From an uncultured Eubacteriales bacterium (GTDB lineage: Bacteria > Bacillota > Clostridia > Oscillospirales > QAMX01): a DNA stretch of 26,622 nt. The stretch spans positions 1 to 26,622 of the forward strand of contig URVL01000011.1 in the NCBI GenBank assembly GCA_900551265.1, written 5' to 3'. Made by a program: the position numbers and the translations under genes. This document shows, piece after piece, positions 7,254 to 13,861 of the stretch (position 1 is its first letter; each line of letters begins with the position of its first letter). The notes below the pieces were generated by a model. It ran no database searches, was not told the DNA's origin, and worked only from the letters and a program-made list of their open reading frames with translations.

Positions 7254-8307
7254 AGTCAGCATTTTTGGTGAATCTCACGGTGCGGCAATCGGCGTGGTCG
7301 TAGATGGACTGCCTGCAGGGGAGGCGATAGACCTGGATGTGCTTTCGCAATTCATGGCGCGCCGTGCGCCGGGACAGGGTACGCATACGACGGCGCGGCG
7401 GGAGGCGGATGCCGTCCGTGTGCTTGCCGGATTGACGGAGAGCAAAACAAATGGTGCGCCGTTTGCCGCCATCATAGAAAATACCAATACGCGCAGTGCG
7501 GACTACAGCGGCCTGATGGATACGCCGCGTCCGGGCCATGCTGACTATACCGCTTATGTCAAATACGGCGGTCATAACGATATCAGCGGCGGAGGCCATT
7601 TTTCAGGACGTCTTACCGCGCCGCTGTGTATCGCGGGCGGTATTGCGCTGCAAATTTTAGCGCGGCGTGGCATTCGTGTCGGCGCGCACATTGCAGCGAT
7701 CCATGGCGTTTGCGATGCGCCGCTGGACTATGTGTTTCCTAACATGGATGCGATTGCTTGCGCAGCGCAGCGGCCGCTTGCAACCCTTTCTAAGGAGGCA
7801 GGGGAAAAGATGCTCGCAGAAATTGAAAAGGCGCGTACGGCGCTTGATTCTGTCGGCGGCGTGATTGAATGCGCTGTGACAGGACTGCCCGTCGGCCTTG
7901 GCAACCCGATGGCGGATGGCGTGGAAAACCGTCTGGCGGCGACGGTATTTGGCATCCCTGCGGTGCGCGGTATCGAATTCGGCGCGGGTTTTGCCGCCGC
8001 CGGCATGACGGGCAGCGAACACAACGATTCTTTTGTTATGGCCGGTGATGAGGTGCGCACAGTGACAAACCGTCATGGCGGTGTGCTGGGCGGTATTACA
8101 TCCGGAATGCCGCTGATTTTCCGCGTGGCGATTAAGCCGACGCCGTCCATTGGACAGGAACAATCTACGGTCTCTCTGACGGAGAAAAAGTCCGCGAAAC
8201 TGGAAGTGCGTGGAAGGCATGATCCCTGTATCGTTCCGCGTGCGGTTCCCTGTGTGGAGGCTGCCGCGGCGATTACCATATTGGATTTACTGGAAGAAGG
8301 AGTCTGA
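7225..8307 (+). CDS. aroC: Chorismate synthase
   Basis: Makes chorismate from EPSP using reduced FMN (step 7). ATG 7225 is seven bases after GGGAGGA (7211-7217), and the product begins MSSQFGNRIKVSIFGESHG, the usual family start. It has 360 residues. Motifs seen are GESHG (15-19), SGGGHFSGRLTA and RHDPCIVPRAVPCVEA near the C-terminus. The first 29 bases lie within the end of aroA, in another frame. The next gene, pheA, begins three bases after the stop and draws its ribosome-binding site (GAAGGAG) from the end of aroC. Confidence 0.96.
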   Translation: MSSQFGNRIKVSIFGESHGAAIGVVVDGLPAGEAIDLDVLSQFMARRAPGQGTHTTARREADAVRVLAGLTESKTNGAPFAAIIENTNTRSADYSGLMDTPRPGHADYTAYVKYGGHNDISGGGHFSGRLTAPLCIAGGIALQILARRGIRVGAHIAAIHGVCDAPLDYVFPNMDAIACAAQRPLATLSKEAGEKMLAEIEKARTALDSVGGVIECAVTGLPVGLGNPMADGVENRLAATVFGIPAVRGIEFGAGFAAAGMTGSEHNDSFVMAGDEVRTVTNRHGGVLGGITSGMPLIFRVAIKPTPSIGQEQSTVSLTEKKSAKLEVRGRHDPCIVPRAVPCVEAAAAITILDLLEEGV

Positions 8308-8310
8308 CTT

Positions 8311-9450
8311 ATGGAACTGAATGAAATTCGCAACAAAATTGACGAGACGGATGCCGCCCTGGTAGAGCTTTTCAGAACCCGTATGCAGCTCAGCGGCGAA
8401 ATAGTGGCGTACAAAATGGCGCATGATATGCCGATTTTACAACCTGGACGCGAACGCGAGGTACTTTTGCATGTCTCTAAGCTTGCAGGCCCCGAGTTTT
8501 CCAATTATGCGCGCGTACTATATGCGACGCTTATGGATCTCAGCCGTGCCTATCAAAATCAATTTACCATGCGCGATTCCGTATTTAAAAACGAGATTCT
8601 GGGAGCGGCGGAGAAAACGCCAAAGCTCTTTCCGAGAGAGGGCGTTGTGGCGTGTCCCGGCGTAGAAGGTTCCTTTTCCCAGCAGGCCTGCGACAAACTT
8701 TTTTCTCTGGCCAATATCATGTATTTCCGTAATTTTGAGGGCGTTTTCCAGGCGGTTGACCAGGGCCTGTGCAAATATGGCGTTTTGCCGATTGAAAACA
8801 GCTCAAACGGTTCCGTTAACGGCGTCTATACATTGATGCGTAACTATAAATTCTATATTGTCGGCGGCGTGCGCCTGCATATCCACCACAACCTGTTGGC
8901 GCGTCCCGGCGTAAAGTTTGAGGATATTCGTGAGATCATCTCGCACGAACAGGCCATCGGCCAGTGCAGCGAATTTCTTGCGGCGCATCCGGAAATCAAA
9001 GTGACGGCGTATGATAATACGGCGCTTGCGGCACAGGCTGTCGCGAACTCCGACCGCCGGGATCTGGCGGCGATCTGCTCGCATGAGTGCGGAGAACTTT
9101 ACGGCCTCTCGCTGGTACGTGAACACGTGCAGAATAACGAAAATAACTATACAAGATTTATTTGCATCAGCCGCGATCTGGAAATTTACCCTGGCGCAAG
9201 TCAAATCAGCCTGATGTGCGCCACACCGCACAAGCCGGGTTCGCTTTACCGTTTGATTTCCAAGTTTGCGGCGCTCGGGGTCAACCTGACAAAACTCGAA
9301 AGCAAACCCATTCCGGGACGCGACTTTGAGTTTATGTTTTACCTTGATTTAGAGGCGTCTGTGTGGAACGAGGACGTCATGAACCTGCTTGCGGAACTCT
9401 CCCGCCAAGACGAGGGCTTTGTGTTCCTCGGTTGCTATAACGAAATATGA
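8311..9450 (+). CDS. pheA: Bifunctional chorismate mutase / prephenate dehydratase (P-protein)
   Basis: Rearranges chorismate to prephenate and dehydrates it to phenylpyruvate, committing carbon to phenylalanine. Three domains are visible in 379 residues. Residues 1-~88 are the AroQ-class helical chorismate mutase (IRNKIDETDAALVELFRTR). Residues ~110-290 are the dehydratase (IENSSNGSVNGVY, then NNYTRF with T281-R-F283). Residues ~297-379 are the ACT domain (PHKPGSLYRL, ESKPIPGRDFEF), which in known enzymes binds Phe for feedback inhibition. The chorismate mutase activity presumably serves TyrA as well, since no other mutase is seen. It overlaps the aroE::aroK fusion by 4 bp. Confidence 0.95.
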   Translation: MELNEIRNKIDETDAALVELFRTRMQLSGEIVAYKMAHDMPILQPGREREVLLHVSKLAGPEFSNYARVLYATLMDLSRAYQNQFTMRDSVFKNEILGAAEKTPKLFPREGVVACPGVEGSFSQQACDKLFSLANIMYFRNFEGVFQAVDQGLCKYGVLPIENSSNGSVNGVYTLMRNYKFYIVGGVRLHIHHNLLARPGVKFEDIREIISHEQAIGQCSEFLAAHPEIKVTAYDNTALAAQAVANSDRRDLAAICSHECGELYGLSLVREHVQNNENNYTRFICISRDLEIYPGASQISLMCATPHKPGSLYRLISKFAALGVNLTKLESKPIPGRDFEFMFYLDLEASVWNEDVMNLLAELSRQDEGFVFLGCYNEI

Positions 9451-10661
9451 TCTACGGACTGCTTGGTAAAACACTGCGCCACAGCTATTCGAAAATCATT
9501 CATGAACGTATGGCGGACTATACCTATGATCTCTATGAGACGCCGGAAGAAGGTCTTGAGGTGCTGATCCGCCGTCCGGACATGGGCGGTTTTAACGTGA
9601 CGATCCCCTATAAGCAGACGGTTATTCCTTTTTGTGATGATTTGACGCCCGCTGCACGTGCAATTGGCAGTGTAAATACGCTCTATCGTGACGCTTCCGG
9701 CCGGCTCATCGGCGATAATACGGACTATTTCGGATTTTCCTATATGGCTCGCCGTGCAGGCATCCGGTTTGCGGGGCGCAAGACGGTGATTCTTGGCAGC
9801 GGCGGCACGTCGCTGACAGCTCGCCGCGTCGCAGCGGATGAGGGAGCGCGGGAAGTTGTGGTCATATCGCGCAGCGGTGCGGACAACTATGAAAATCTGG
9901 ACCGTCACCGTGATGCGGAGATTATTGTCAATACAACGCCGGTCGGCATGTACCCGAATAATGAGGGAATGCTGATAGATCCGGCACGGTTTCCGAATTG
10001 CTGCGGTGTGCTGGACGTCATTTATAATCCCTTAAAGACAAACCTGATTCTTGCTGCGGAGGATGCGGGAATCCCTGCAAGCGGAGGGCTGCCCATGCTT
10101 GTTGCACAGGCTGCGCCTGCAGTGGAGCGATTTTCCGGCCGTGTGGTCGGCGAAAACGCGATTGAGGAGACGCTTGACGCACTGACGCACGAAGTGCGCA
10201 ATCTTGTGCTTGTAGGTATGCCGGGCTGTGGGAAGTCAAGCATTGGCGGGCTGGTTGCGGAATACGCGGGACGGAAGTTCTATGATACGGACGAAATGGT
10301 GATAAAAATGGCCGGATGCAGCATACCGGAAATTTTTGCAACGCAGGGAGAAGCGGCGTTTCGTGACCTGGAGGCAAAAGCTGTCGCGCTGGCTGCGCGT
10401 GAGCGCGGCGGCGTGATTGCGACGGGCGGGGGCGTACTGCTGCGTGGGGAAAACCGTCTTGCGCTGCGGCAGAACAGCCATATTATTTTTCTGGACCGCG
10501 CCTTGGAGCTTTTGCCGACAAACGGCCGTCCGATTTCGCAGGCGCGAAGCCTTGCAGACATTTACCGTGAACGCCTGCCGCTTTTTACGAGTGTGTCTGA
10601 TGTGACAGTGAGAAATGACAGTACGCCGGAGACCGTTGCAGCGCGAATTTTGGAGGTGTGA
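9447..10661 (+). CDS. Fusion: shikimate dehydrogenase + shikimate kinase
   Basis: One 404-residue polypeptide carries steps 4 and 5. Residues 1-~245 are AroE: SYSKIIHE (shikimate site), NVTIPYK with catalytic K56, GDNTDYFG with D93, and NADP loop GSGGTS (117-122). Residues ~250-404 are AroK: P-loop GMPGCGKSS (K263), FYDTDEM, R306 in AAFRDLE, IATGGGV, GRPIS and IYRERLPLF. Both halves look catalytically complete, so the dehydrogenase product shikimate is made next to the kinase that phosphorylates it. The junction (THEVRNLVLVGMPG) has no spacer ORF break. aroE/aroK fusions occur in some bacteria; I cannot say how common this one is. Overlaps pheA by ATGA and is followed one base later by aroQ. 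Confidence 0.94.
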   Translation: MIYGLLGKTLRHSYSKIIHERMADYTYDLYETPEEGLEVLIRRPDMGGFNVTIPYKQTVIPFCDDLTPAARAIGSVNTLYRDASGRLIGDNTDYFGFSYMARRAGIRFAGRKTVILGSGGTSLTARRVAADEGAREVVVISRSGADNYENLDRHRDAEIIVNTTPVGMYPNNEGMLIDPARFPNCCGVLDVIYNPLKTNLILAAEDAGIPASGGLPMLVAQAAPAVERFSGRVVGENAIEETLDALTHEVRNLVLVGMPGCGKSSIGGLVAEYAGRKFYDTDEMVIKMAGCSIPEIFATQGEAAFRDLEAKAVALAARERGGVIATGGGVLLRGENRLALRQNSHIIFLDRALELLPTNGRPISQARSLADIYRERLPLFTSVSDVTVRNDSTPETVAARILEV

Positions 10662-10662
10662 G

Positions 10663-11097
10663 ATGAAACTGCTGGTGTTAAACGGCCCCAATATTAATAT
10701 GCTTGGTATTCGCGAGCCGGATATTTATGGACGTGAGACTTACGATACGTTGATTGGCAGAATTCAGGAGCATTGTGCCGCACGTGGAATTGATGTGGAA
10801 TGTTACCAGTCAAATCATGAGGGCGATCTGGTCGATAAGATTCAGGCGGCGTACGGCAGGTGCGACGGTATCGTCATCAACCCCGCAGCGTATACGCACA
10901 CGAGCGTTGCGCTGCTTGACGCGGTAAAGGCGGTCAGCATTCCAACCGTTGAAGTGCATATCTCAGATGTGGATGCGCGCGACGAGTTCCGGCGCGTGTC
11001 ATATATTCGCGCCGCGTGCGTCGCCATGATCTGCGGGCGCGGTTTACAGGGATATCTGGATGCAATCGATCTGCTTGCCACGCGTTTTGCAAAATAA
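10663..11097 (+). CDS. aroQ: Type II 3-dehydroquinate dehydratase
   Basis: Dehydrates 3-dehydroquinate to 3-dehydroshikimate (step 3). The 144-residue protein has LNGPNINMLGIREPDIYG (R17, Y22), NPAAYTHTS (N73), EVHISD (H99) and SYIRAACV, all standard for dodecameric type II enzymes. ATG 10663 has GGAGGTG upstream within the end of aroK, one base separating the genes. It is the last gene of the operon, and the hairpin at 11099-11140 follows directly. Confidence 0.96.
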   Translation: MKLLVLNGPNINMLGIREPDIYGRETYDTLIGRIQEHCAARGIDVECYQSNHEGDLVDKIQAAYGRCDGIVINPAAYTHTSVALLDAVKAVSIPTVEVHISDVDARDEFRRVSYIRAACVAMICGRGLQGYLDAIDLLATRFAK

Positions 11098-11098
11098 A

Positions 11099-11140
11099 AA
11101 TCCCCGCCGGGAAATCCATACAGATTTCCCGGCGGGGATT
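11099..11140. terminator. Bidirectional terminator between the aro operon and the symporter gene
   Basis: A perfect 18-bp inverted repeat (11099-11116 with 11123-11140; arm AATCCCCGCCGGGAAATC) and a six-base loop. Leftward it runs into TTTTATTTT (complement of 11091-11098), a good U-tract. Rightward the tract is weaker (CTATTTC). It serves both convergent units. Confidence 0.9.
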
Positions 11141-11145
11141 CTATT

Positions 11146-12690
11146 TCAGTTTTCATCGCCCAGGGCCTCTTTTGCGGGAACCGTGACCAGCGTATTATAG
11201 CAACTGAACATATCGTCTACGAGTGCACGGTCCGGCGCTTTTGTAAGAATACTGACGAGCGGGACCAGAATAAGGCCTGCCGCCATGGCAAACGCGCCGC
11301 AGTTGATCGGCGATTGTAATGCGGCCGGAAAAATGGAAGGGCAGATCATATTGAGAATCATAATACCGGAACCAAAAATAAAGCTGACCCATACGGAAGC
11401 TTTGGTTGTACGTTTCCAGTAAAGACCATAGATAAACGGAGCCAGGAAAGAACCCGCCAGCGCGCCCCAGGAGATCCCCATGAGCTGCGCAATGAAGGTG
11501 ACGTTTGCCTTATACTGAACGACGGCAATGATGGCGGAAATGGCGACAAAAACCACAACCAGCAGTCTCATGACAAAAATTTGCCGTTTCTCGCTCATCT
11601 CTTTCACAAGCGTCCCTTTGATAAAATCCAGCGTCAGGGTAGAAGACGAGGCAAGTACGAGCGAAGAAAGCGTGGACATGGATGCGGAAAGCACAAGAAT
11701 TACGACAATTCCCATTAAGAGATCCGGAAGATTTGAGAGCATTGTGGGAATGATGGAGTCATAGCCGCCGGCCGCAAGATCAACCTGGTCGGAGAAAAGA
11801 CGTCCGAACCCACCGAGAAAATAACAGCCGCCCGCTACGATCACCGCGAACAATGTCGAAATGATGGCGCCTTTTGAAATGGATTTTTCACTTTTAATTG
11901 CGTAAAACTTCTGTACCATTTGCGGCAGCCCCCAGGTGCCAAGAGAGGTGAGGATGACGACGCAGAACAGATTGAAAGGATCCGGCCCAAAGAAGGACGC
12001 AAAAGCCCCGGGCGTGGACGTGACGGAGGGGTCTTCGACACGGGCGAGCGCATCAAGGGAGGCCATAAAGCCGCCTTTTGACGCCAGCACAGCCGCTACG
12101 ACCGCAACGATGCCTACGAGCATGATGATCCCCTGAATGAAATCGTTAATCGCAGTTGCCATATAGCCGCCTGCGATGACATAAATGCCAGTCAGAACGG
12201 CCATGGCTATAATGCAGACCGTGTAATCAATATGAAACGCCATTCCAAAAAGACGGGAGAGCCCATTATAGAGCGACGCAGTGTAAGGAATCAAAAAGAT
12301 AAAAACGATAGCCGAGGCGCCGACGCGCAAAGCGTTGGAGCGGTAACGCTTACCGAAAAATTCCGGCATGGTGGCTGTCGAAAGTTTTTGGGTCATGAGC
12401 CGCGTACGCCGTCCGAGCAAAACCCAGGCAAGCAGCGATCCAATCAGGGCATTGCCCAAACCAATCCATGTTGCGGCGATACCATATTTCCAGCCAAACT
12501 GGCCCGCATAGCCGATAAAAATAACGGCGGAAAAATAGGACGTACCGTAAGCAAACGCAGTCAGCCATGGACCGACGGAACGCCCGCCGAGTACAAAACC
12601 GTTGACGTCTGTGGCATGACGGCGGCAATATAGGCCGACGGCGACCATGCAACCGAAGAAGAGAATAAGCATTAAAACTTTCAGTACCAT
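11146..12690 (-). CDS. Sodium:solute symporter (SSS family), probable tyrosine transporter
   Basis: A 514-residue, very hydrophobic membrane protein with about a dozen helices, of the PutP/PanF-like SSS family. It shows YGTSYFSAVIFIGYAG in the early helices, GGYMATAINDFIQG mid-protein, and STLSSLVLASSSTLTLDF, the conserved serine-rich segment of the sodium site. Family members couple Na+ entry to uptake of amino acids, pantothenate or sugars; the sequence alone does not fix the substrate. The leader upstream is a T-box with a UAC (Tyr) specifier, and the gene faces the Phe/Tyr operon, so tyrosine is the best inference. ATG 12690 follows AAAGGGAT by about ten bases. It ends at the shared terminator. 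Confidence 0.88.
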   Translation of the reverse strand: MVLKVLMLILFFGCMVAVGLYCRRHATDVNGFVLGGRSVGPWLTAFAYGTSYFSAVIFIGYAGQFGWKYGIAATWIGLGNALIGSLLAWVLLGRRTRLMTQKLSTATMPEFFGKRYRSNALRVGASAIVFIFLIPYTASLYNGLSRLFGMAFHIDYTVCIIAMAVLTGIYVIAGGYMATAINDFIQGIIMLVGIVAVVAAVLASKGGFMASLDALARVEDPSVTSTPGAFASFFGPDPFNLFCVVILTSLGTWGLPQMVQKFYAIKSEKSISKGAIISTLFAVIVAGGCYFLGGFGRLFSDQVDLAAGGYDSIIPTMLSNLPDLLMGIVVILVLSASMSTLSSLVLASSSTLTLDFIKGTLVKEMSEKRQIFVMRLLVVVFVAISAIIAVVQYKANVTFIAQLMGISWGALAGSFLAPFIYGLYWKRTTKASVWVSFIFGSGIMILNMICPSIFPAALQSPINCGAFAMAAGLILVPLVSILTKAPDRALVDDMFSCYNTLVTVPAKEALGDEN

Positions 12691-12723
12691 TTTTCATCAT
12701 CCCTTTCACATAATTTTGAGCCG

Positions 12724-12736
12724 ACAGAGGACGAAA
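12724..12736 (-). repeat. Second copy of the T-box terminator 5' arm
   Basis: The 13-base sequence TTTCGTCCTCTGT occurs at 12778-12766, as the 5' side of the T-box terminator, and again at 12736-12724, after its T-run. The terminator's 3' arm could therefore pair with either copy. Confidence 0.75.
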
Positions 12737-12743
12737 ATGGCAC

Positions 12744-12775
12744 AAAAAATCGTCCTCTGTTTGAAACAGAGGACG
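12744..12775 (-). terminator. T-box terminator hairpin
   Basis: CGTCCTCTGTTT and its complement AAACAGAGGACG (12775-12764 and 12762-12751) form the stem, followed by ATTTTTT. The 5' arm would alternatively pair with the T-box sequence (GAGG with CCTC) in the antiterminator. Confidence 0.88.
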
Positions 12776-13019
12776 AAAGAACGCTCTTCCGCGGTACCAC
12801 CTCAGTTTACCGCCGCCTTACGGCAAACGGCCTCATTGGGCACAAACCATGCCCTATCGCCATAACGGGCGAACCCGGCGCAGCCTACTGAATCACAAAA
12901 TTGTTTGGTGCGCAGCTCTCAAAATGTATTCCATAAATTTCTGCTTGCTGCCTTGCACCATCCGGCAGTTCTCTGAAAGCATCCCTTTATGTACTTCTTT
13001 TTGGTCACAGCCTTTACTG
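12744..13019 (-). ncRNA. T-box riboswitch, tyrosine-type (UAC specifier)
   Basis: Read on the minus strand, the leader has all T-box landmarks: AGTA (12995-12992) opposite GAA in the specifier loop, AGAGAACTGCC and GGATGGTGCAAGGCAGC in distal stem I, and the T-box core GGTGGTACCGCG (12801-12790). A terminator hairpin with a T-run follows. The specifier-loop 3' strand reads GAA-TAC-A: the codon TAC (12928-12926) is followed by the conserved purine, so tyrosyl-tRNA is the predicted ligand. Uncharged tRNA(Tyr) would stabilise the antiterminator and switch on the symporter gene. The other register (ACA, Thr) would be followed by T and fits less well. Confidence 0.88.
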
Positions 13020-13025
13020 TCTCTT

Positions 13026-13054
13026 ACTTTAACACTTTATTGTCAAAAAGTCAA
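13026..13054 (-). promoter_or_regulatory. Promoter of the T-box / symporter unit
   Basis: Minus strand -35 TTGACT (13054-13049), 17-bp spacer, -10 TAAAGT (13031-13026). The predicted start, near 13019, falls just before the first bases of the T-box stem I. Confidence 0.65.
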
Positions 13055-13142
13055 GAGCTTTTCGAGATATTAGGATTTGCGGACTTGAGAATACAAAAAT
13101 AGAATGCAGGGAAATCTGAATGGCAAGTCTATATAAAACGTG

Positions 13143-13172
13143 GAAAAACGCCGGACGGTTTTCCGCCCGGCG
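13143..13172 (-). terminator. Terminator of the spore protein gene
   Basis: Minus strand hairpin CGCCGGGCGG / CCGTCCGGCG with an AAAA loop (13172-13163, 13158-13149; one G-U pair), followed by TTTTT (13148-13144). It lies 25 bp after the stop of the SASP gene. Confidence 0.85.
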
Positions 13173-13196
13173 CTGCTCTTTCAACCAAAAAGCTAT

Positions 13197-13385
13197 TTAC
13201 TTAAGGCCGTTTTCGTAAGCCTCAATCATCTTCTTGACCATCTGGCCACCAACGGAACCGGCCTGCTTGGAGGTCAGATCACCATTGTAGCCCTGCTTCA
13301 GATTCACGCCAACCTCGCTGGCAGCTTCCATCTTAAACTTATCAAGAGCTTCGCGTGCACCGGGAACAAGATTCGTTCTGGACAT
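13197..13385 (-). CDS. Alpha/beta-type small acid-soluble spore protein (SASP)
   Basis: A 62-residue DNA-binding protein that coats and protects spore DNA in the dormant endospore and is degraded at germination. It has the two SASP signatures: the segment MEAASEVGV, around the Glu-Ala bond cut by germination protease in family members, and the C-terminal DLTSKQAGSVGGQMVKKMI. AGGAG lies about ten bases before the ATG. It is monocistronic with its own terminator. It is the best evidence that the organism belongs to a spore-forming Firmicute lineage. Confidence 0.95.
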   Translation of the reverse strand: MSRTNLVPGAREALDKFKMEAASEVGVNLKQGYNGDLTSKQAGSVGGQMVKKMIEAYENGLK

Positions 13386-13419
13386 TGATTTTCAACTCCT
13401 ATCGTTTTTGTGTTCGCTT

Positions 13420-13460
13420 CATTAGCGCAATCATAGTGTTCCCGCGGATTGTACGAGTAT
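13420..13460 (-). promoter_or_regulatory. Possible forespore (sigma-G-like) promoter of the SASP gene
   Basis: Upstream on the minus strand, GAATA is followed after 17 bp by AACACTA, a loose match to the sigma-G pattern GNATR ... CATNNTA. The match is weak. It is listed because SASP genes are normally transcribed by sigma-G and no sigma-A promoter is evident. Confidence 0.3.
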
Positions 13461-13560
13461 TCTGAAAAGTTTTGGTATAAAAGTTACGATTTGTCGAATT
13501 AATTATCCACAGAGAAGCAAGTATATCGAGAGCCTAAAGGAACTGTGTATGGCTAAATAA

Positions 13561-13600
13561 AAAACAAAAAGACTCACGGACAATGAATCGTCCGTGAGTC
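13561..13600 (-). terminator. Terminator of tRNA-Cys
   Basis: Perfect 11-bp inverted repeat GACTCACGGAC / GTCCGTGAGTC (13571-13581, 13590-13600), followed on the minus strand by TTTTTGTTTTT. It begins five bases after the tRNA 3' end. Confidence 0.9.
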
Positions 13601-13605
13601 TTTGG

Positions 13606-13676
13606 AGGCGCCACCCGGAATCGAACCGGGGATGAAGGTTTTGCAGACCTCTGCCTTACCGCTTGGCTATGACGCC
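13606..13676 (-). tRNA. tRNA-Cys (anticodon GCA)
   Basis: Minus strand, 71 nt. The acceptor stem is GGCGTCA / TGGCGCC with a U discriminator base, as expected for Cys. The anticodon arm AGGTCTGCAAAACCT carries GCA, and the T arm CCCGGTTCGAATCCGGG is standard. CCA is not encoded. It has its own promoter and terminator. Confidence 0.97.
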
Positions 13677-13705
13677 GGATATCAGCCTCAATTGCGGCGA
13701 AATTT

Positions 13706-13734
13706 ATTATACTATGGATGTTTGAAAAAGTCAA
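13706..13734 (-). promoter_or_regulatory. Promoter of tRNA-Cys
   Basis: Minus strand -35 TTGACT (13734-13729), 17-bp spacer, consensus -10 TATAAT (13711-13706), about 30 bp before the tRNA. Confidence 0.8.
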
Positions 13735-13764
13735 TATAAAAAATGGATGCGAAAAAATTTTTTG

Positions 13765-13787
13765 ATTGCGCGTGTAAGCTACGCAAT
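13765..13787. repeat. Inverted repeat between divergent promoters
   Basis: ATTGCG (13765-13770) and CGCAAT (13782-13787), with further partial inner symmetry (GCGT/ACGC), form an imperfect palindrome just upstream of the terB-gene -35. It could be an operator; nothing identifies a regulator. Confidence 0.35.
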
Positions 13788-13803
13788 AAATTAAAAAATA
13801 ATA

Positions 13804-13832
13804 TTGTCATGCTTTCAAAATGTTGGTATAAT
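13804..13832 (+). promoter_or_regulatory. Promoter of the TerB/ATPase operon
   Basis: -35 TTGTCA (13804-13809), 17-bp spacer, consensus -10 TATAAT (13827-13832). The ATG of the TerB gene is 30 bp downstream, with GGAGG at 13847-13851. Confidence 0.8.
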
Positions 13833-13861
13833 AAAACGATAAGCATGGAGGAAAATCAAAA

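Noticed and set aside
12925..12928. Reading the T-box specifier as ACA (Thr)
   Set aside because: It would be followed by a pyrimidine and would shift the GAA loop-E element; UAC followed by A fits the conserved pattern and the genomic context.
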